From JBGVMW01 sp045122835 (GTDB lineage Bacteria > Bacillota > Clostridia > Lachnospirales > Lachnospiraceae), in the NCBI GenBank assembly GCA_045122835.1, contig JBGVIB010000140.1, positions 1-23,312 on the forward strand: DNA of 23,312 nucleotides, written 5' to 3'. Below the pieces are notes generated by a model. It searched no databases. It worked only from the letters and a program-made list of their open reading frames with translations, and had not been told where the DNA came from. Positions 14,532 through 23,217 of the stretch are shown here, one piece after another (position 1 is the first letter of the stretch; each line of letters begins with the position of its first letter). The position numbers were made by a program, and so were the translations under genes.

Positions 14532-17500
14532 TTACTGGAAGTAAGCCACACCAGATTCGAAGATCTTCATATCCTGCTCACCGTAAATATTCATCGCTAC
14601 GGAAGCGTCACGACGCTCAGAGTGAGCCATCTTACCAAGTACACGGCCATCTGGAGAAGTGATACCCTCGATTGCCATGTAGGAACCGTTTGGATTCCAT
14701 TCTTCGTCCATGGTTGGGTTACCCAATTCATCTACATACTGAGTCGCTACCTGACCGTTGGCAAAGAGCTTGTCTAACCACTCTTTTGGTGCAACGAAGC
14801 GTCCTTCACCGTGGGATGCCGGATTGACATAGACACCGCCTAATTCAGCCTGTGCTAACCATGGTGACTGGTTAGTTACAACCTTTGTGTATACCATCTT
14901 GGAGATATGACGTCCGATGGTGTTGTATGTTAATGTTGGAGAGTCAGCCTTCTGCTCAGTAATGGTTCCGTATGGCACCAAACCTAACTTGATTAATGCC
15001 TGGAATCCGTTACAAATACCTAACATTAGACCATCTCTGTTATTTAATAAATCATCCACAGCTTCTTTGATCTTCTCATTGCGGAATGCAGTTGCAAAGA
15101 ATTTTGCAGAACCTTCCGGTTCGTCACCTGCACTGAATCCACCTGGGAACATAATCATCTGGGATTTCTTAATGTTTTCTTCAAATACTGCTACAGAATC
15201 GCGGATATCTGCCGCATCTAAGTTCTTAAATACCTTAACAATAACGTTGGCACCGGCACGCTCAAATGCCTTTGTACTGTCGTATTCGCAGTTTGTTCCT
15301 GGGAATACAGGAATAAATACAGTAGGTTTTGCAATCTTATTCTTGCATACATAAATGTTATCTGCATTGAATAATCCTGTCTTGATTTCTTCCTGCTCTA
15401 CGTTAGAACGTGTTGGGAATACTTTTTCTAAAGTACTTGTCCAAGCCTCTGCTGCTTCCTCTAAGGAAAGGGTCATGTTCTGGTATTCAATTGCTTTGTT
15501 ATCTGTCACTTCACCGATTACTGTGTAAGTAATTGCAAGATTTCCAACTTCCTCTGCCTTTACTTCTGCTACGATATCACCAAAACCAACAGCAAATAAA
15601 TCTTCCGAAGCCACGTTATGCTCAATCTTCACACCAAGACCATTACCAAATGCCATCTTGCTCACAGCTGCTGCAATACCCTTGCTGTCTAATGCATACG
15701 CGGAAACAATTCTGCCAGCCTGCACATCTGTATGGAACTTATCGTAAGAAGCCATTGCATGTTCGTAAACAGGCATCTCATACTCGTCACGGTCAATGTG
15801 CATTACTACTAACTTATTGCCAGCTTTCTTTAATTCCGGTGAAATGATATCTTGTTCTTTTGCTACATCTACTGCAAAAGATACTAATGTAGGCGGAACA
15901 TCAATCTCATTGAAAGTTCCGGACATACTGTCCTTACCACCAATGGATGGAATTCCAAATCCTAACTGTGCAGAGTAAGCACCTAACAATGCCGAGAATG
16001 GCTGACTCCATCTTGTTGGATCTTCTGTCATACGACGGAAGTACTCCTGGAATGTAAGACGAATTTTCTTAAAATCACCACCTGTAGCCACAATCTTTGC
16101 CACAGATTCTGTTACCGCATAAGCAGCTCCATGATATGGACTCCAGGAAGATAAATATGGATCAAAACCATAACTCATCATAGTAACAGTTGTTGTCTTA
16201 CCATTTAATACAGGAACCTTTGCTACCATTGACTGTGTTTCTGTCATCTGGTACTTACCGCCATGTGGCATAAATACGGAACCTGCACCGATAGAACCGT
16301 CAAAACGCTCTACTAAGCCTTTCTGGGAACATACATTTAAGTCTTTTAATGTTTCAAGCCATTTTTCTTTTACATCGGCAACTGGTTTCTTTGCAAAGTA
16401 GTTGTCTTCCTTAGAAGGAATCTCTACTGCAACTTTTGTCTCCTGATGGGCACCGTTTGTATCTAAGAATGCTCTTGAAATATTAACGATTTCTTTGCCT
16501 CTCCAGTACAACTTTAATCTAGGTTCTTCTGTAACCTCAGCCACTTCAACAGCCTCTAAGTTTTCTTCCTTTGCATAAGCTAAAAATGCTTCTACATCCT
16601 TTGGAGAAAGAACAACTGCCATACGCTCCTGAGACTCTGAAATAGCAATTTCTGTACCATCAAGACCAGCATATTTCTTAGGAACTTTATCTAAATTAAT
16701 GCGTAAGCCGTCTGCTAACTCACCAATGGCAACGGAAACACCGCCGGCACCAAAGTCATTACACTTCTTAATCAGCTTGCTGACTTCCTCACGTCTAAAT
16801 AATCTCTGAATCTTTCTTTCTGTAGGAGGATTACCCTTCTGTACTTCTGCACCACAAGTCTCGATAGACTGCTCTGTATGCACCTTAGAAGAACCGGTTG
16901 CACCACCACAGCCATCGCGTCCGGTACGTCCGCCTAATAATACAATGATATCACCCGGATCGGATGTTTCACGGATTACTGCACGTCTTGGAGCCGCACC
17001 TAAAACAGCACCGATTTCCATACGTTTTGCCACATAATCCGGATGGTATACTTCCTTAACAAGACCGGTTGCAAGACCAATCTGGTTACCATATGAACTG
17101 TAGCCTGCTGCTGCACTTCTTACAATCTTCTTCTGTGGAAGCTTACCTTTTAAAGTATCTGCCACTGGGACTGTTGGGTCTGCTGCACCAGTTACACGCA
17201 TTGCCTGATATACATAAGTACGTCCTGACAACGGATCACGGATTGCACCACCTAAACAGGTTGCAGCACCACCAAATGGCTCGATTTCTGTTGGATGGTT
17301 ATGTGTTTCATTCTTGAAGTTGACTAACCATTCTTCTTCTACGCCATCTACGTCTACCGGCACTACAATACTACAAGCATTGATTTCATCAGATTCTTCC
17401 TGATCATTTAACTTGCCTTCCTTCTTTAATTTACGCATTGCCATCAATGCTAAATCCATTAAAGAAACAAATTTATCATCTCTGCCCTTGAAAATCACCT

Positions 17501-18281
17501 CTCGGTCAGCTAAATATTCTTTATAGGTATCTTCAATTGGCTTTCTATAGTAACCTTCGCCAAAGTTTACTTCTGTCAGCTCTGTGGAGAATGTAGTATG
17601 ACGACAGTGGTCAGACCAGTATGTATCAAACAGACGAATTTCTGTGATAGTTGGGTCACGCATTTCTTCTGTGCTGTAATAATTCTGGATAAATTTAAAA
17701 TCCTTATAGGTCATGGCAAGATTTAAGGAATCGTATAATTCTTTTAATTTGTCATCTGCCATGTCACAGAAACCTTCATATACTAAGACATCTGCTGGCT
17801 CCTCAAACTGCTGTACTAAAGTATCCGGCTTTGCTTCCTCAGCTTCTCTTGAGTCTACCGGGTTAATACAGAAGTTCTTAATGCTTTCAATCTGCTCTGC
17901 TGTCAGTTCACCCTCTAATACATAAGTAGTAGCGGTGCGAATTACTGGTTCTTCATCCTCTTTTAACAGCTTCACACACTGTACAGCAGAATCTGCTCTC
18001 TGGTCAAACTGTCCAGGTAAAAATTCTACACTAAAACATACAGCACCTGCTGCATCAAAGCTTTCTTCGTATACATCATCTACTGGCGGCTCAGAAAACA
18101 CGGTGCGTACCGCTTTTTTATAAGTCTCCTCGGAAATATTTTCCACATCATAACGAATCAGTACTCGTACTTTGGATACTGTTGTAATCCCTAAATAACT
18201 CTTAATCTCATGCTTAAGCTCTTTTGCTGCTACTGCATATGGAGTCTTTTTTTCCACATAAATTCGTCTAACGCTGTTCAT
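14532..18281 (-). CDS. purL: Phosphoribosylformylglycinamidine synthase (single-chain PurL)
   Basis: A 1249-residue enzyme of de novo purine synthesis that converts FGAR to FGAM with glutamine and ATP. It is the large one-chain form, not the PurS/PurL/PurQ set. The synthetase part shows 'DHCRHTTFSTEL', 'KNETHNHPTEIEPFGGAA', 'GGRTGRDGCGGATGSS', 'NDFGAGGVSVAIGELADG' and 'SIGGKDSMSGTF'. The C-terminal glutaminase domain starts at about residue 985 ('PVFPGTNCEYDSTKAF') with nucleophile C1090 in GICNGFQ and the H1220/E1222 pair in 'AHSERRD'. ATG 18281 is preferred because GGAGG lies 10 bases before it; the ATG at 18290 is only 1 base from that site. The gene stands alone between a palindromic promoter region and a terminator. 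Confidence 0.95.
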   Translation of the reverse strand: MNSVRRIYVEKKTPYAVAAKELKHEIKSYLGITTVSKVRVLIRYDVENISEETYKKAVRTVFSEPPVDDVYEESFDAAGAVCFSVEFLPGQFDQRADSAVQCVKLLKEDEEPVIRTATTYVLEGELTAEQIESIKNFCINPVDSREAEEAKPDTLVQQFEEPADVLVYEGFCDMADDKLKELYDSLNLAMTYKDFKFIQNYYSTEEMRDPTITEIRLFDTYWSDHCRHTTFSTELTEVNFGEGYYRKPIEDTYKEYLADREVIFKGRDDKFVSLMDLALMAMRKLKKEGKLNDQEESDEINACSIVVPVDVDGVEEEWLVNFKNETHNHPTEIEPFGGAATCLGGAIRDPLSGRTYVYQAMRVTGAADPTVPVADTLKGKLPQKKIVRSAAAGYSSYGNQIGLATGLVKEVYHPDYVAKRMEIGAVLGAAPRRAVIRETSDPGDIIVLLGGRTGRDGCGGATGSSKVHTEQSIETCGAEVQKGNPPTERKIQRLFRREEVSKLIKKCNDFGAGGVSVAIGELADGLRINLDKVPKKYAGLDGTEIAISESQERMAVVLSPKDVEAFLAYAKEENLEAVEVAEVTEEPRLKLYWRGKEIVNISRAFLDTNGAHQETKVAVEIPSKEDNYFAKKPVADVKEKWLETLKDLNVCSQKGLVERFDGSIGAGSVFMPHGGKYQMTETQSMVAKVPVLNGKTTTVTMMSYGFDPYLSSWSPYHGAAYAVTESVAKIVATGGDFKKIRLTFQEYFRRMTEDPTRWSQPFSALLGAYSAQLGFGIPSIGGKDSMSGTFNEIDVPPTLVSFAVDVAKEQDIISPELKKAGNKLVVMHIDRDEYEMPVYEHAMASYDKFHTDVQAGRIVSAYALDSKGIAAAVSKMAFGNGLGVKIEHNVASEDLFAVGFGDIVAEVKAEEVGNLAITYTVIGEVTDNKAIEYQNMTLSLEEAAEAWTSTLEKVFPTRSNVEQEEIKTGLFNADNIYVCKNKIAKPTVFIPVFPGTNCEYDSTKAFERAGANVIVKVFKNLDAADIRDSVAVFEENIKKSQMIMFPGGFSAGDEPEGSAKFFATAFRNEKIKEAVDDLLNNRDGLMLGICNGFQALIKLGLVPYGTITEQKADSPTLTYNTIGRHISKMVYTKVVTNQSPWLAQAELGGVYVNPASHGEGRFVAPKEWLDKLFANGQVATQYVDELGNPTMDEEWNPNGSYMAIEGITSPDGRVLGKMAHSERRDASVAMNIYGEQDMKIFESGVAYFQ

Positions 18282-18318
18282 TCTTAACATTCCTCCGTTG
18301 TTACTTTGTATTTAAACA

Positions 18319-18347
18319 CGTATAGTACTATCTTAACATACTATACG
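18319..18347 (-). promoter_or_regulatory. Palindrome over the probable purL promoter
   Basis: CGTATAGTA (18319-18327) and TACTATACG (18339-18347) are perfect 9-bp arms with an 11-base spacer. On minus a plausible promoter, TTGTAA (plus 18354-18359), 18 bases, TAAGAT (plus 18330-18335), places the -10 box inside the spacer. The predicted leader is about 40 bases. The arrangement suggests a repressor operator, but the sequence does not resemble the Bacillus PurBox; a leader hairpin is the alternative. Confidence 0.5.
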
Positions 18348-18462
18348 GCAATTTTACAATCATATTTACAAAATTATTCTACCGTAAAGTGGGGCGTACA
18401 GATTGCAGGAATGAATTTTGCCCTCTAACCACGTCCAGGTAGGTACTAAATTCATACACTGC

Positions 18463-19398
18463 TTACTTGTGTAGCCTACGAATAATCTCATACACAATCT
18501 CATGCTCATTTACTAATGGTGCTTTGTGGGAAAAGAACACGATACCATCAGTAGGTGCTTTCACTTCTGCCACACAATGTCCTTCATAAGGGTGAATGAT
18601 TTCTGCCATCACATCTCCCCGTCTTACTTCATCACCGGTAAATACTTTTCTTCGGTAAAAACCGGCTTTCTCAGCATGGACCGTCAGCATTTCACTCTCG
18701 TTGATTACACTGGCAATGTATCCGCTGTGACTGTTGTAGCGGATAATTCCCATTCTGGTCAAAAACCGGAGGACAGCTGCTACTGCCTGATCTGCTGATT
18801 TTTCGTCAATTTCATCTGTTTCTGTAGTATAAACAGAAAATGCATTGGTTTTCCACATCTGCCAGTTGTAATTAAGGGTTGTGGTATCAATCGGGTCTGG
18901 CTTTCTCACTACTACATATGGCATACCAAACAGGTTAGCGAGACTTGGACTTTGATAACCTGTTTCCATCATACGAACGTGCGGTATAAAGTCGCCTCTC
19001 CGGTAAAAGCTTGCAAATTGTATTCCATAGCTGTAACCCTGCACATGCCGGAACACCCCTGCGGCAATCTGCTGTGTGGCTTCTCCATCTATTTTACCTG
19101 GAAACATACGGTTAATATCAGTATCATCCCCAGACCAGAAACGTTTTCCAATATTCATGGAATGGGGATTCACTGACGGAATCACCAGTATTTCATTATT
19201 ATTTACAATGGAACCATGTTCCTCTAATTCTTTTAATGCATGGATGAGCCTTGAACAGACATAAATCTGCTGTATCTCATTTCCACGAAGTGCACCCACA
19301 ATACAAGCTGATTTCTCTCCTCTTCCAAAACGGTAACCACTGATTTCTAAATTGTTGCGATATGGGACTTTTAAAGAAAATATCGTTTCTTTTGTCAT
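18463..19398 (-). CDS. Aspartoacylase/succinylglutamate desuccinylase-like protein, zinc ligands lost
   Basis: A 311-residue protein of the AstE/AspA branch of the M14 metallopeptidase fold. Shared landmarks are 'NPHSMNIGKRFWSG', N77-P78, N96-R97 and F99-P100-G101, which fall at the same residue numbers as in the upstream neighbour. The first zinc motif, normally GxHGxE, reads GALRGNE: histidine is R38, glutamate E41 is kept. The second zinc histidine position (normally DxHAS) is F128 in 'GIQFAS'. A glutamate (E193 in 'YTTETD') may match the catalytic one. The last 75 residues form a biotinyl-like beta domain ('GEVRRGDVMAEI'-like pattern, 'VKAPTDGIVFF'). With two of three zinc ligands absent it is probably not a hydrolase itself, and may work with the neighbour, 16 bases upstream. 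GAGGA lies 8 bases before the start. Confidence 0.8.
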   Translation of the reverse strand: MTKETIFSLKVPYRNNLEISGYRFGRGEKSACIVGALRGNEIQQIYVCSRLIHALKELEEHGSIVNNNEILVIPSVNPHSMNIGKRFWSGDDTDINRMFPGKIDGEATQQIAAGVFRHVQGYSYGIQFASFYRRGDFIPHVRMMETGYQSPSLANLFGMPYVVVRKPDPIDTTTLNYNWQMWKTNAFSVYTTETDEIDEKSADQAVAAVLRFLTRMGIIRYNSHSGYIASVINESEMLTVHAEKAGFYRRKVFTGDEVRRGDVMAEIIHPYEGHCVAEVKAPTDGIVFFSHKAPLVNEHEIVYEIIRRLHK

Positions 19399-19414
19399 GA
19401 TTTTGTTCCTCTTT

Positions 19415-20344
19415 CTATTGTTCTAATATTCGTCCTATTAAGGAACCTTGATAAACAACCGGGTGTGCCCGTAGTGTAAAGAGTAAGCCATCACAAGGGG
19501 CTGTAATATGATGCTCCACTTTGTTATTTAAAACATCTACAATATCTCCAATTGTCTGTCCTGTGGTTACATAGTCTCCATGCTTTACCTTAGGAATGAA
19601 AAATCCGGATGCTTTGGAATTCAAATATTCTACATGTCCATCCTTTGACACTACCGGTTCTTTCACCAGTGCCGTCTCACCCTGCCAGATCCCCATATCT
19701 TTCATCACGTTGAGAATGCCTTTCACCAGACTTTCACCATATTCCAATGTCAACCGCATTCCCACTCCCATTTCCACTACAATGGTAGGAACATTTAATA
19801 GATTCATGCTATGTGACAGTGTGGATTCTAATACCGTAGAAGACTCATGTATCCAGATAAAATCTACATTCAACTTTTTCGCAATAGGAAGCAGTGTGTG
19901 CTCAAATTGCTCTGTCAGCCTGGCCTGTGGCAACTCTGTGAGATACAAATTACTTGCGTGAATATCGATACACAAATCAGAGCCCATCAAATCTGAAGTT
20001 AGCTCTGCTGCTACGGCATCTGCCATTCCTCCATTATCCGTTCCTGGAAAAATCCGGTTCATATCCAGATCAAACATAGGAATGCCTCTGCTCATGGACG
20101 CAATGCCCAATGGATTTACTGCCGGATAGATATCCACTATTCCATTTAACTTTTCTATATTTGCTTCTAAAATACGTGTCAATTCAAAACACGCATACTG
20201 TCCTTCCAGCTCATCACCATATATGCCGGTTACTATTGAAATGCGCTTTTCTTGTCCGGTTGGGTTCACCGGCATAATACGCCTTTTCTGAATCGTCAGT
20301 TTTTCGTCCACCGGAAGTTCTAACGATACTACTGTTTCTATCAT
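19415..20344 (-). CDS. Aspartoacylase/succinylglutamate desuccinylase-like protein
   Basis: A 309-residue paralogue of the next gene. It has GIYGDEL where the family has GxHGDE, so the first zinc histidine is Y42 while E45 is kept. It retains D127-I-H129-A-S, N96-R97 and E191 in 'VVEMGVG', the expected catalytic glutamate. Residues about 230-309 form the C-terminal beta domain ('APCDGLLFTLRAHP'). The family removes acyl groups from N-acyl amino acids using one zinc ion. With one histidine changed, activity is uncertain; it may bind a metal differently or be a binding protein. GGGAGG lies 4-5 bases before the start. It is transcribed first of the two-gene unit; no promoter is clear in the 131-base gap before it. 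Confidence 0.82.
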   Translation of the reverse strand: MIETVVSLELPVDEKLTIQKRRIMPVNPTGQEKRISIVTGIYGDELEGQYACFELTRILEANIEKLNGIVDIYPAVNPLGIASMSRGIPMFDLDMNRIFPGTDNGGMADAVAAELTSDLMGSDLCIDIHASNLYLTELPQARLTEQFEHTLLPIAKKLNVDFIWIHESSTVLESTLSHSMNLLNVPTIVVEMGVGMRLTLEYGESLVKGILNVMKDMGIWQGETALVKEPVVSKDGHVEYLNSKASGFFIPKVKHGDYVTTGQTIGDIVDVLNNKVEHHITAPCDGLLFTLRAHPVVYQGSLIGRILEQ

Positions 20345-20400
20345 ACTGCCTCCCGTTCTGCCAATGGCATCGTCGTTTCTTCATTTACATAGCAGTTCCA

Positions 20401-20434
20401 TTCTCTAATGCTGCCTGCTAACAATATTAGAGAA
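20401..20434 (-). other. Hairpin between the helicase and the aspartoacylase pair
   Basis: TTCTCTAAT (20401-20409) and ATTAGAGAA (20426-20434) form a perfect 9-bp stem with a 16-base loop in the 131-base gap. There is no U-run on minus after it, so a standard terminator is doubtful; a leader structure or protein site are alternatives. The rest of the gap is AT-rich and shows nothing else clear. Confidence 0.4.
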
Positions 20435-20475
20435 GGCGCCCTTACTCGTTTACAATAATAATATGAATAATCTTT

Positions 20476-22821
20476 TTATGCAAGTGATTTCCAGAAATCA
20501 CAAATTTTATCTGCTACATTACTTAACCGGCAGCGTCTCACGTCCTGCCACTCCCTTGGAAAGAGACTTTGCTGCTCCCTGAAAAGAAACCGTTCATCCA
20601 GAAGTAAAATCACTCCTGTGTCCTCTACTGTACGAATCACCCGGCCTGCAGCCTGCAATACTTTATTCATACCAGGATATCGATATGCAAAATCAAATCC
20701 ATTCATATTTCTTTTGTTGAAATACTCCATTAGCAAATCTCTCTCCTTACTAATACCCGGAAGCCCCGTACCAATGATAGCAGCTCCAATCAAAGAATCC
20801 TCTTTCAAGTCAATTCCCTCTGAAAATATACCACCAATAACAGAAAATCCTAACAGACTTTTTTCTCCCTGAACAGAAAATGCCTGAAGATACGCTTCCC
20901 GTTCTCCCTCACTCATAGAAGCGGATTGGAAAACAAGACTTATCTCTTCCTCTCCATATAGTTCTACAAAGCATTCATATACCTGCTGCTCATAAGCATA
21001 AGACGGAAAAAAAGCAAGATAATTCCCACGTTTTCCCTGTACCATCTGATATAAATAAGAAGCAATTTTTTCATATTCCCGTCTGTTGCGTCGCTTGTAC
21101 CTTGAAGTTACATCCTCAGCTGCCAAAATCAGTCGTTTGCTTGCATCAAAAGGTGACCTGGCATAGACTGCTTTGTCCTCTAACTCTGCAGTCAACAGCT
21201 CTTTATAATATTGTATAGGCAGTAATGTTGCAGAGAAAAAGATGGTACTATTTCCCTTATCAAGACAACGCCTTAAAGGCAATGCCGGATTTACGCAGAA
21301 CAGCTTTACAAAAAAGCTTCCATTATCTGTAAATTCAGTATACATAATATAGTTATCGTCCATTTCCTCATACATAGCCAGGAAATGCCTGCACTCTAAA
21401 TACAACTCCATTACCTTCTTGCGGCGTGTCCGGTCCTCCTCCAGCTCAAAATAATTCTCCATTTCTCCCATCAATCGCACAAGGGCAACTGGAAACTCCT
21501 CTAAATCGGACAACACCATACAATTCTCGCATTCCCGTTTCCACCTAAGTAAAATTTTATTACATTTTTCTAACTGGTTGGCCAGCTTTCGATAGTCCTC
21601 GATTACCAGCTTTTTTATCTCTAAAAATTGTTCCTTCCATAAAACAGCACTATACATTTCTCTTGCCCGCTCCACCAGATTGTGACATTCATCAATCAGA
21701 AAAATATAATCATACTGTTTTCCTTCTGCAAAAAATCGTTTTAAGGAAGCTGTAGGGTCAAAGACATAATTATAGTCGCAGACAATGGCATCTGACCAAA
21801 GAGACAAATCCAACCCTAACTCAAAGGGGCAGACTTGAAATTCTTTTGCCTGCTTTTCTATTATCTCCCTGTCAAATACATCCTCTTTATTCAGCAAATC
21901 ATACACAGCATCATTGACCCTGTCATAATGTCCCTTAGCATAAGGGCAATTTACCGGATTGCAATCCATCTCCTCACAAAAGCACAGCTTTTCCTTGGCT
22001 GTCAGCAATGAAATCTTATAACGAAGCCCTTGCTTTTGCAATAACGCCAAAGCTTCCTTTGCAACCACTCTGGTAATGGTTTTTGCTGTCAGGTAAAAGA
22101 TTTTATCACCCTTTTCTTCCCCCACTGCCTTCACTGCCGGAAATACGGTGGAAATCGTTTTCCCAACTCCAGTAGGAGCCTGTATAAACAGTCTCTCTCC
22201 AGCTGCAATCGTTTTATACACAAAAGCAGCTAACTCTTTCTGCCCTACCCTGTATGGATAAGGAAATTGCACCTGAGGTATGGATTTCTGCCGGGTTTCA
22301 AGCCATTCTACCTGAAATTCGCCCCATTTTCGGTAAGCTTCTATCATCTGAAAGAACCAGCATTTCAGTTCTTTCATGGAATACTGTTCATGAAAATATC
22401 GGATTTCTTCTGTATGCATATTGCAATAAGTCATACGCACATTCATTTCTGGAAGTTCACGTTCACTGGCATACATATAAGCATAGCATTTTGCCTGGGC
22501 AAGATGCACCTCTACCGGCTTCTGCATGTTCATCACATCCATGTATACACCCTTAATTTCATCAACCACAGGTGTTTTTCCTTCCGATTCTATAATGCCG
22601 TCTGCTCTGCCGGTTAAAGACAATTCAAATTTCTCCATTGGTATCAATATGGACAATGGGACTTCTGCCTGATATTCGGAACCCATGCGATTCTGAATTT
22701 TCTTATGAATGCGTCTGCCTTCTGCCATCGCTTCTGTATCCATGGTTTTACTTATTCGATTGTCAATGTCCCCCGCTTGCAGAAGAAATTCCACAAAGCT
22801 CCTCACTGCCATTTGAATCAT
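20476..22821 (-). CDS. PD-(D/E)XK nuclease-XPD/DinG-like Fe-S helicase fusion
   Basis: A 781-residue protein. ATG 22821 is chosen because GGGAGG lies 6 bases before it and the nuclease domain starts right there ('MAVRSFVEFLLQAGDIDNR'); the frame runs on to 22938 only through repeat-derived sequence. Residues about 1-190 are a RecB/Cas4-like nuclease with H39, D74 ('GRADGIIE'), D87-E88-x-K90 ('VVDEIKG') and a 'QAKCYAYMY' helix, all apparently intact. The helicase has Walker A APTGVGKT (K221), DECH at 377-380, and cysteines C280/C282, C287, C292 and C331 for an XPD-type 4Fe-4S cluster. Motif VI is near 'AAGRVIRTVEDTG'. Such fusions are widespread in Clostridia and probably act in DNA repair; the substrate is unknown. 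Confidence 0.9.
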   Translation of the reverse strand: MIQMAVRSFVEFLLQAGDIDNRISKTMDTEAMAEGRRIHKKIQNRMGSEYQAEVPLSILIPMEKFELSLTGRADGIIESEGKTPVVDEIKGVYMDVMNMQKPVEVHLAQAKCYAYMYASERELPEMNVRMTYCNMHTEEIRYFHEQYSMKELKCWFFQMIEAYRKWGEFQVEWLETRQKSIPQVQFPYPYRVGQKELAAFVYKTIAAGERLFIQAPTGVGKTISTVFPAVKAVGEEKGDKIFYLTAKTITRVVAKEALALLQKQGLRYKISLLTAKEKLCFCEEMDCNPVNCPYAKGHYDRVNDAVYDLLNKEDVFDREIIEKQAKEFQVCPFELGLDLSLWSDAIVCDYNYVFDPTASLKRFFAEGKQYDYIFLIDECHNLVERAREMYSAVLWKEQFLEIKKLVIEDYRKLANQLEKCNKILLRWKRECENCMVLSDLEEFPVALVRLMGEMENYFELEEDRTRRKKVMELYLECRHFLAMYEEMDDNYIMYTEFTDNGSFFVKLFCVNPALPLRRCLDKGNSTIFFSATLLPIQYYKELLTAELEDKAVYARSPFDASKRLILAAEDVTSRYKRRNRREYEKIASYLYQMVQGKRGNYLAFFPSYAYEQQVYECFVELYGEEEISLVFQSASMSEGEREAYLQAFSVQGEKSLLGFSVIGGIFSEGIDLKEDSLIGAAIIGTGLPGISKERDLLMEYFNKRNMNGFDFAYRYPGMNKVLQAAGRVIRTVEDTGVILLLDERFLFREQQSLFPREWQDVRRCRLSNVADKICDFWKSLA

Positions 22822-22862
22822 AGCTGTCCTCCCAAATATTATTTTGTTATTTACTGAAGTGT

Positions 22863-22907
22863 ATTTCACCTCCACTAAAAGCGGCTCGTGAATTGTCTGC
22901 TTAGGAA
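22863..22907 (-). repeat. Inverted repeat, left copy
   Basis: 45 bases that match the reverse complement of 23174-23217 with a single one-base insertion (G at 22890) and no substitutions. Weaker similarity continues about 25 bases beyond the repeat in the direction of 22932. It lies 42 bases upstream of the helicase start. Confidence 0.92.
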
Positions 22908-22927
22908 CCTTCTGCACCTGCCACCGG

Positions 22928-22954
22928 CTATGTATCATAGACGCAAGTTGCGTC
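22928..22954. other. Twin adjacent hairpins
   Basis: CTATG-TAT-CATAG (22928-22940) runs directly into GACGCA-AGT-TGCGTC (22940-22954): two small perfect stem-loops with 3-base loops, back to back. Small subterminal hairpins of this kind occur at the ends of IS200/IS605 elements. Confidence 0.45.
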
Positions 22955-22969
22955 GTCGCTTACCTCTGG

Positions 22970-23004
22970 CGTATTACAAATCAGGCATTATAGGTTGTAA
23001 TGCG
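22970..23004. other. 10-bp stem-loop
   Basis: CGTATTACAA (22970-22979) pairs with TTGTAATGCG (22995-23004), nine Watson-Crick pairs plus a G-T wobble, around a 15-base loop. A further arm pair, ACTGGT at 23058-23063 and ACCAGT at 23082-23087, follows downstream. Together they make this non-coding stretch unusually structured. Confidence 0.45.
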
Positions 23005-23173
23005 TTAAATTGCACAGGGATAATCGCTAATTTGGCCAAACACATATTTGGCATTTTACTGGTTATATGAGAATATATTTTACCAGTTTCGATAAGGTAG
23101 TGAATTGGCGGAAGGGGCTCCCAGGGGCAACTCAGACTTACACTGGTGGAGAGCCGCTTGCTGGTATGGCATA

Positions 23174-23217
23174 TTCCTAAGCAGACAATTACGAGCCGCT
23201 TTTAGTGGAGGTGAAAT
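23174..23217 (+). repeat. Inverted repeat, right copy
   Basis: 44 bases matching the reverse complement of 22863-22907. The repeat ends at GGTGAAAT. In this copy the end of the repeat continues into a hairpin (AGTGGA ... TCCACT) and then CTCCCTAGGGAG, neither of which is present at the left copy. Confidence 0.92.

Noticed and set aside
18291..18462. Possible purine or PRPP riboswitch before purL
   Set aside because: None of the conserved aptamer elements could be found; the predicted leader is only about 40 bases.
20345..20475. Possible T-box leader before the aspartoacylase pair
   Set aside because: A GGGCGCC-containing stretch looked suggestive, but the AGGGTGGNACCGCG core and a specifier stem are absent.
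22888..23070. A plus-strand open frame over the left repeat copy and hairpins
   Set aside because: No ribosome site, arginine/leucine-rich low-information translation, and overlap with structured repeats; not credible as a gene.
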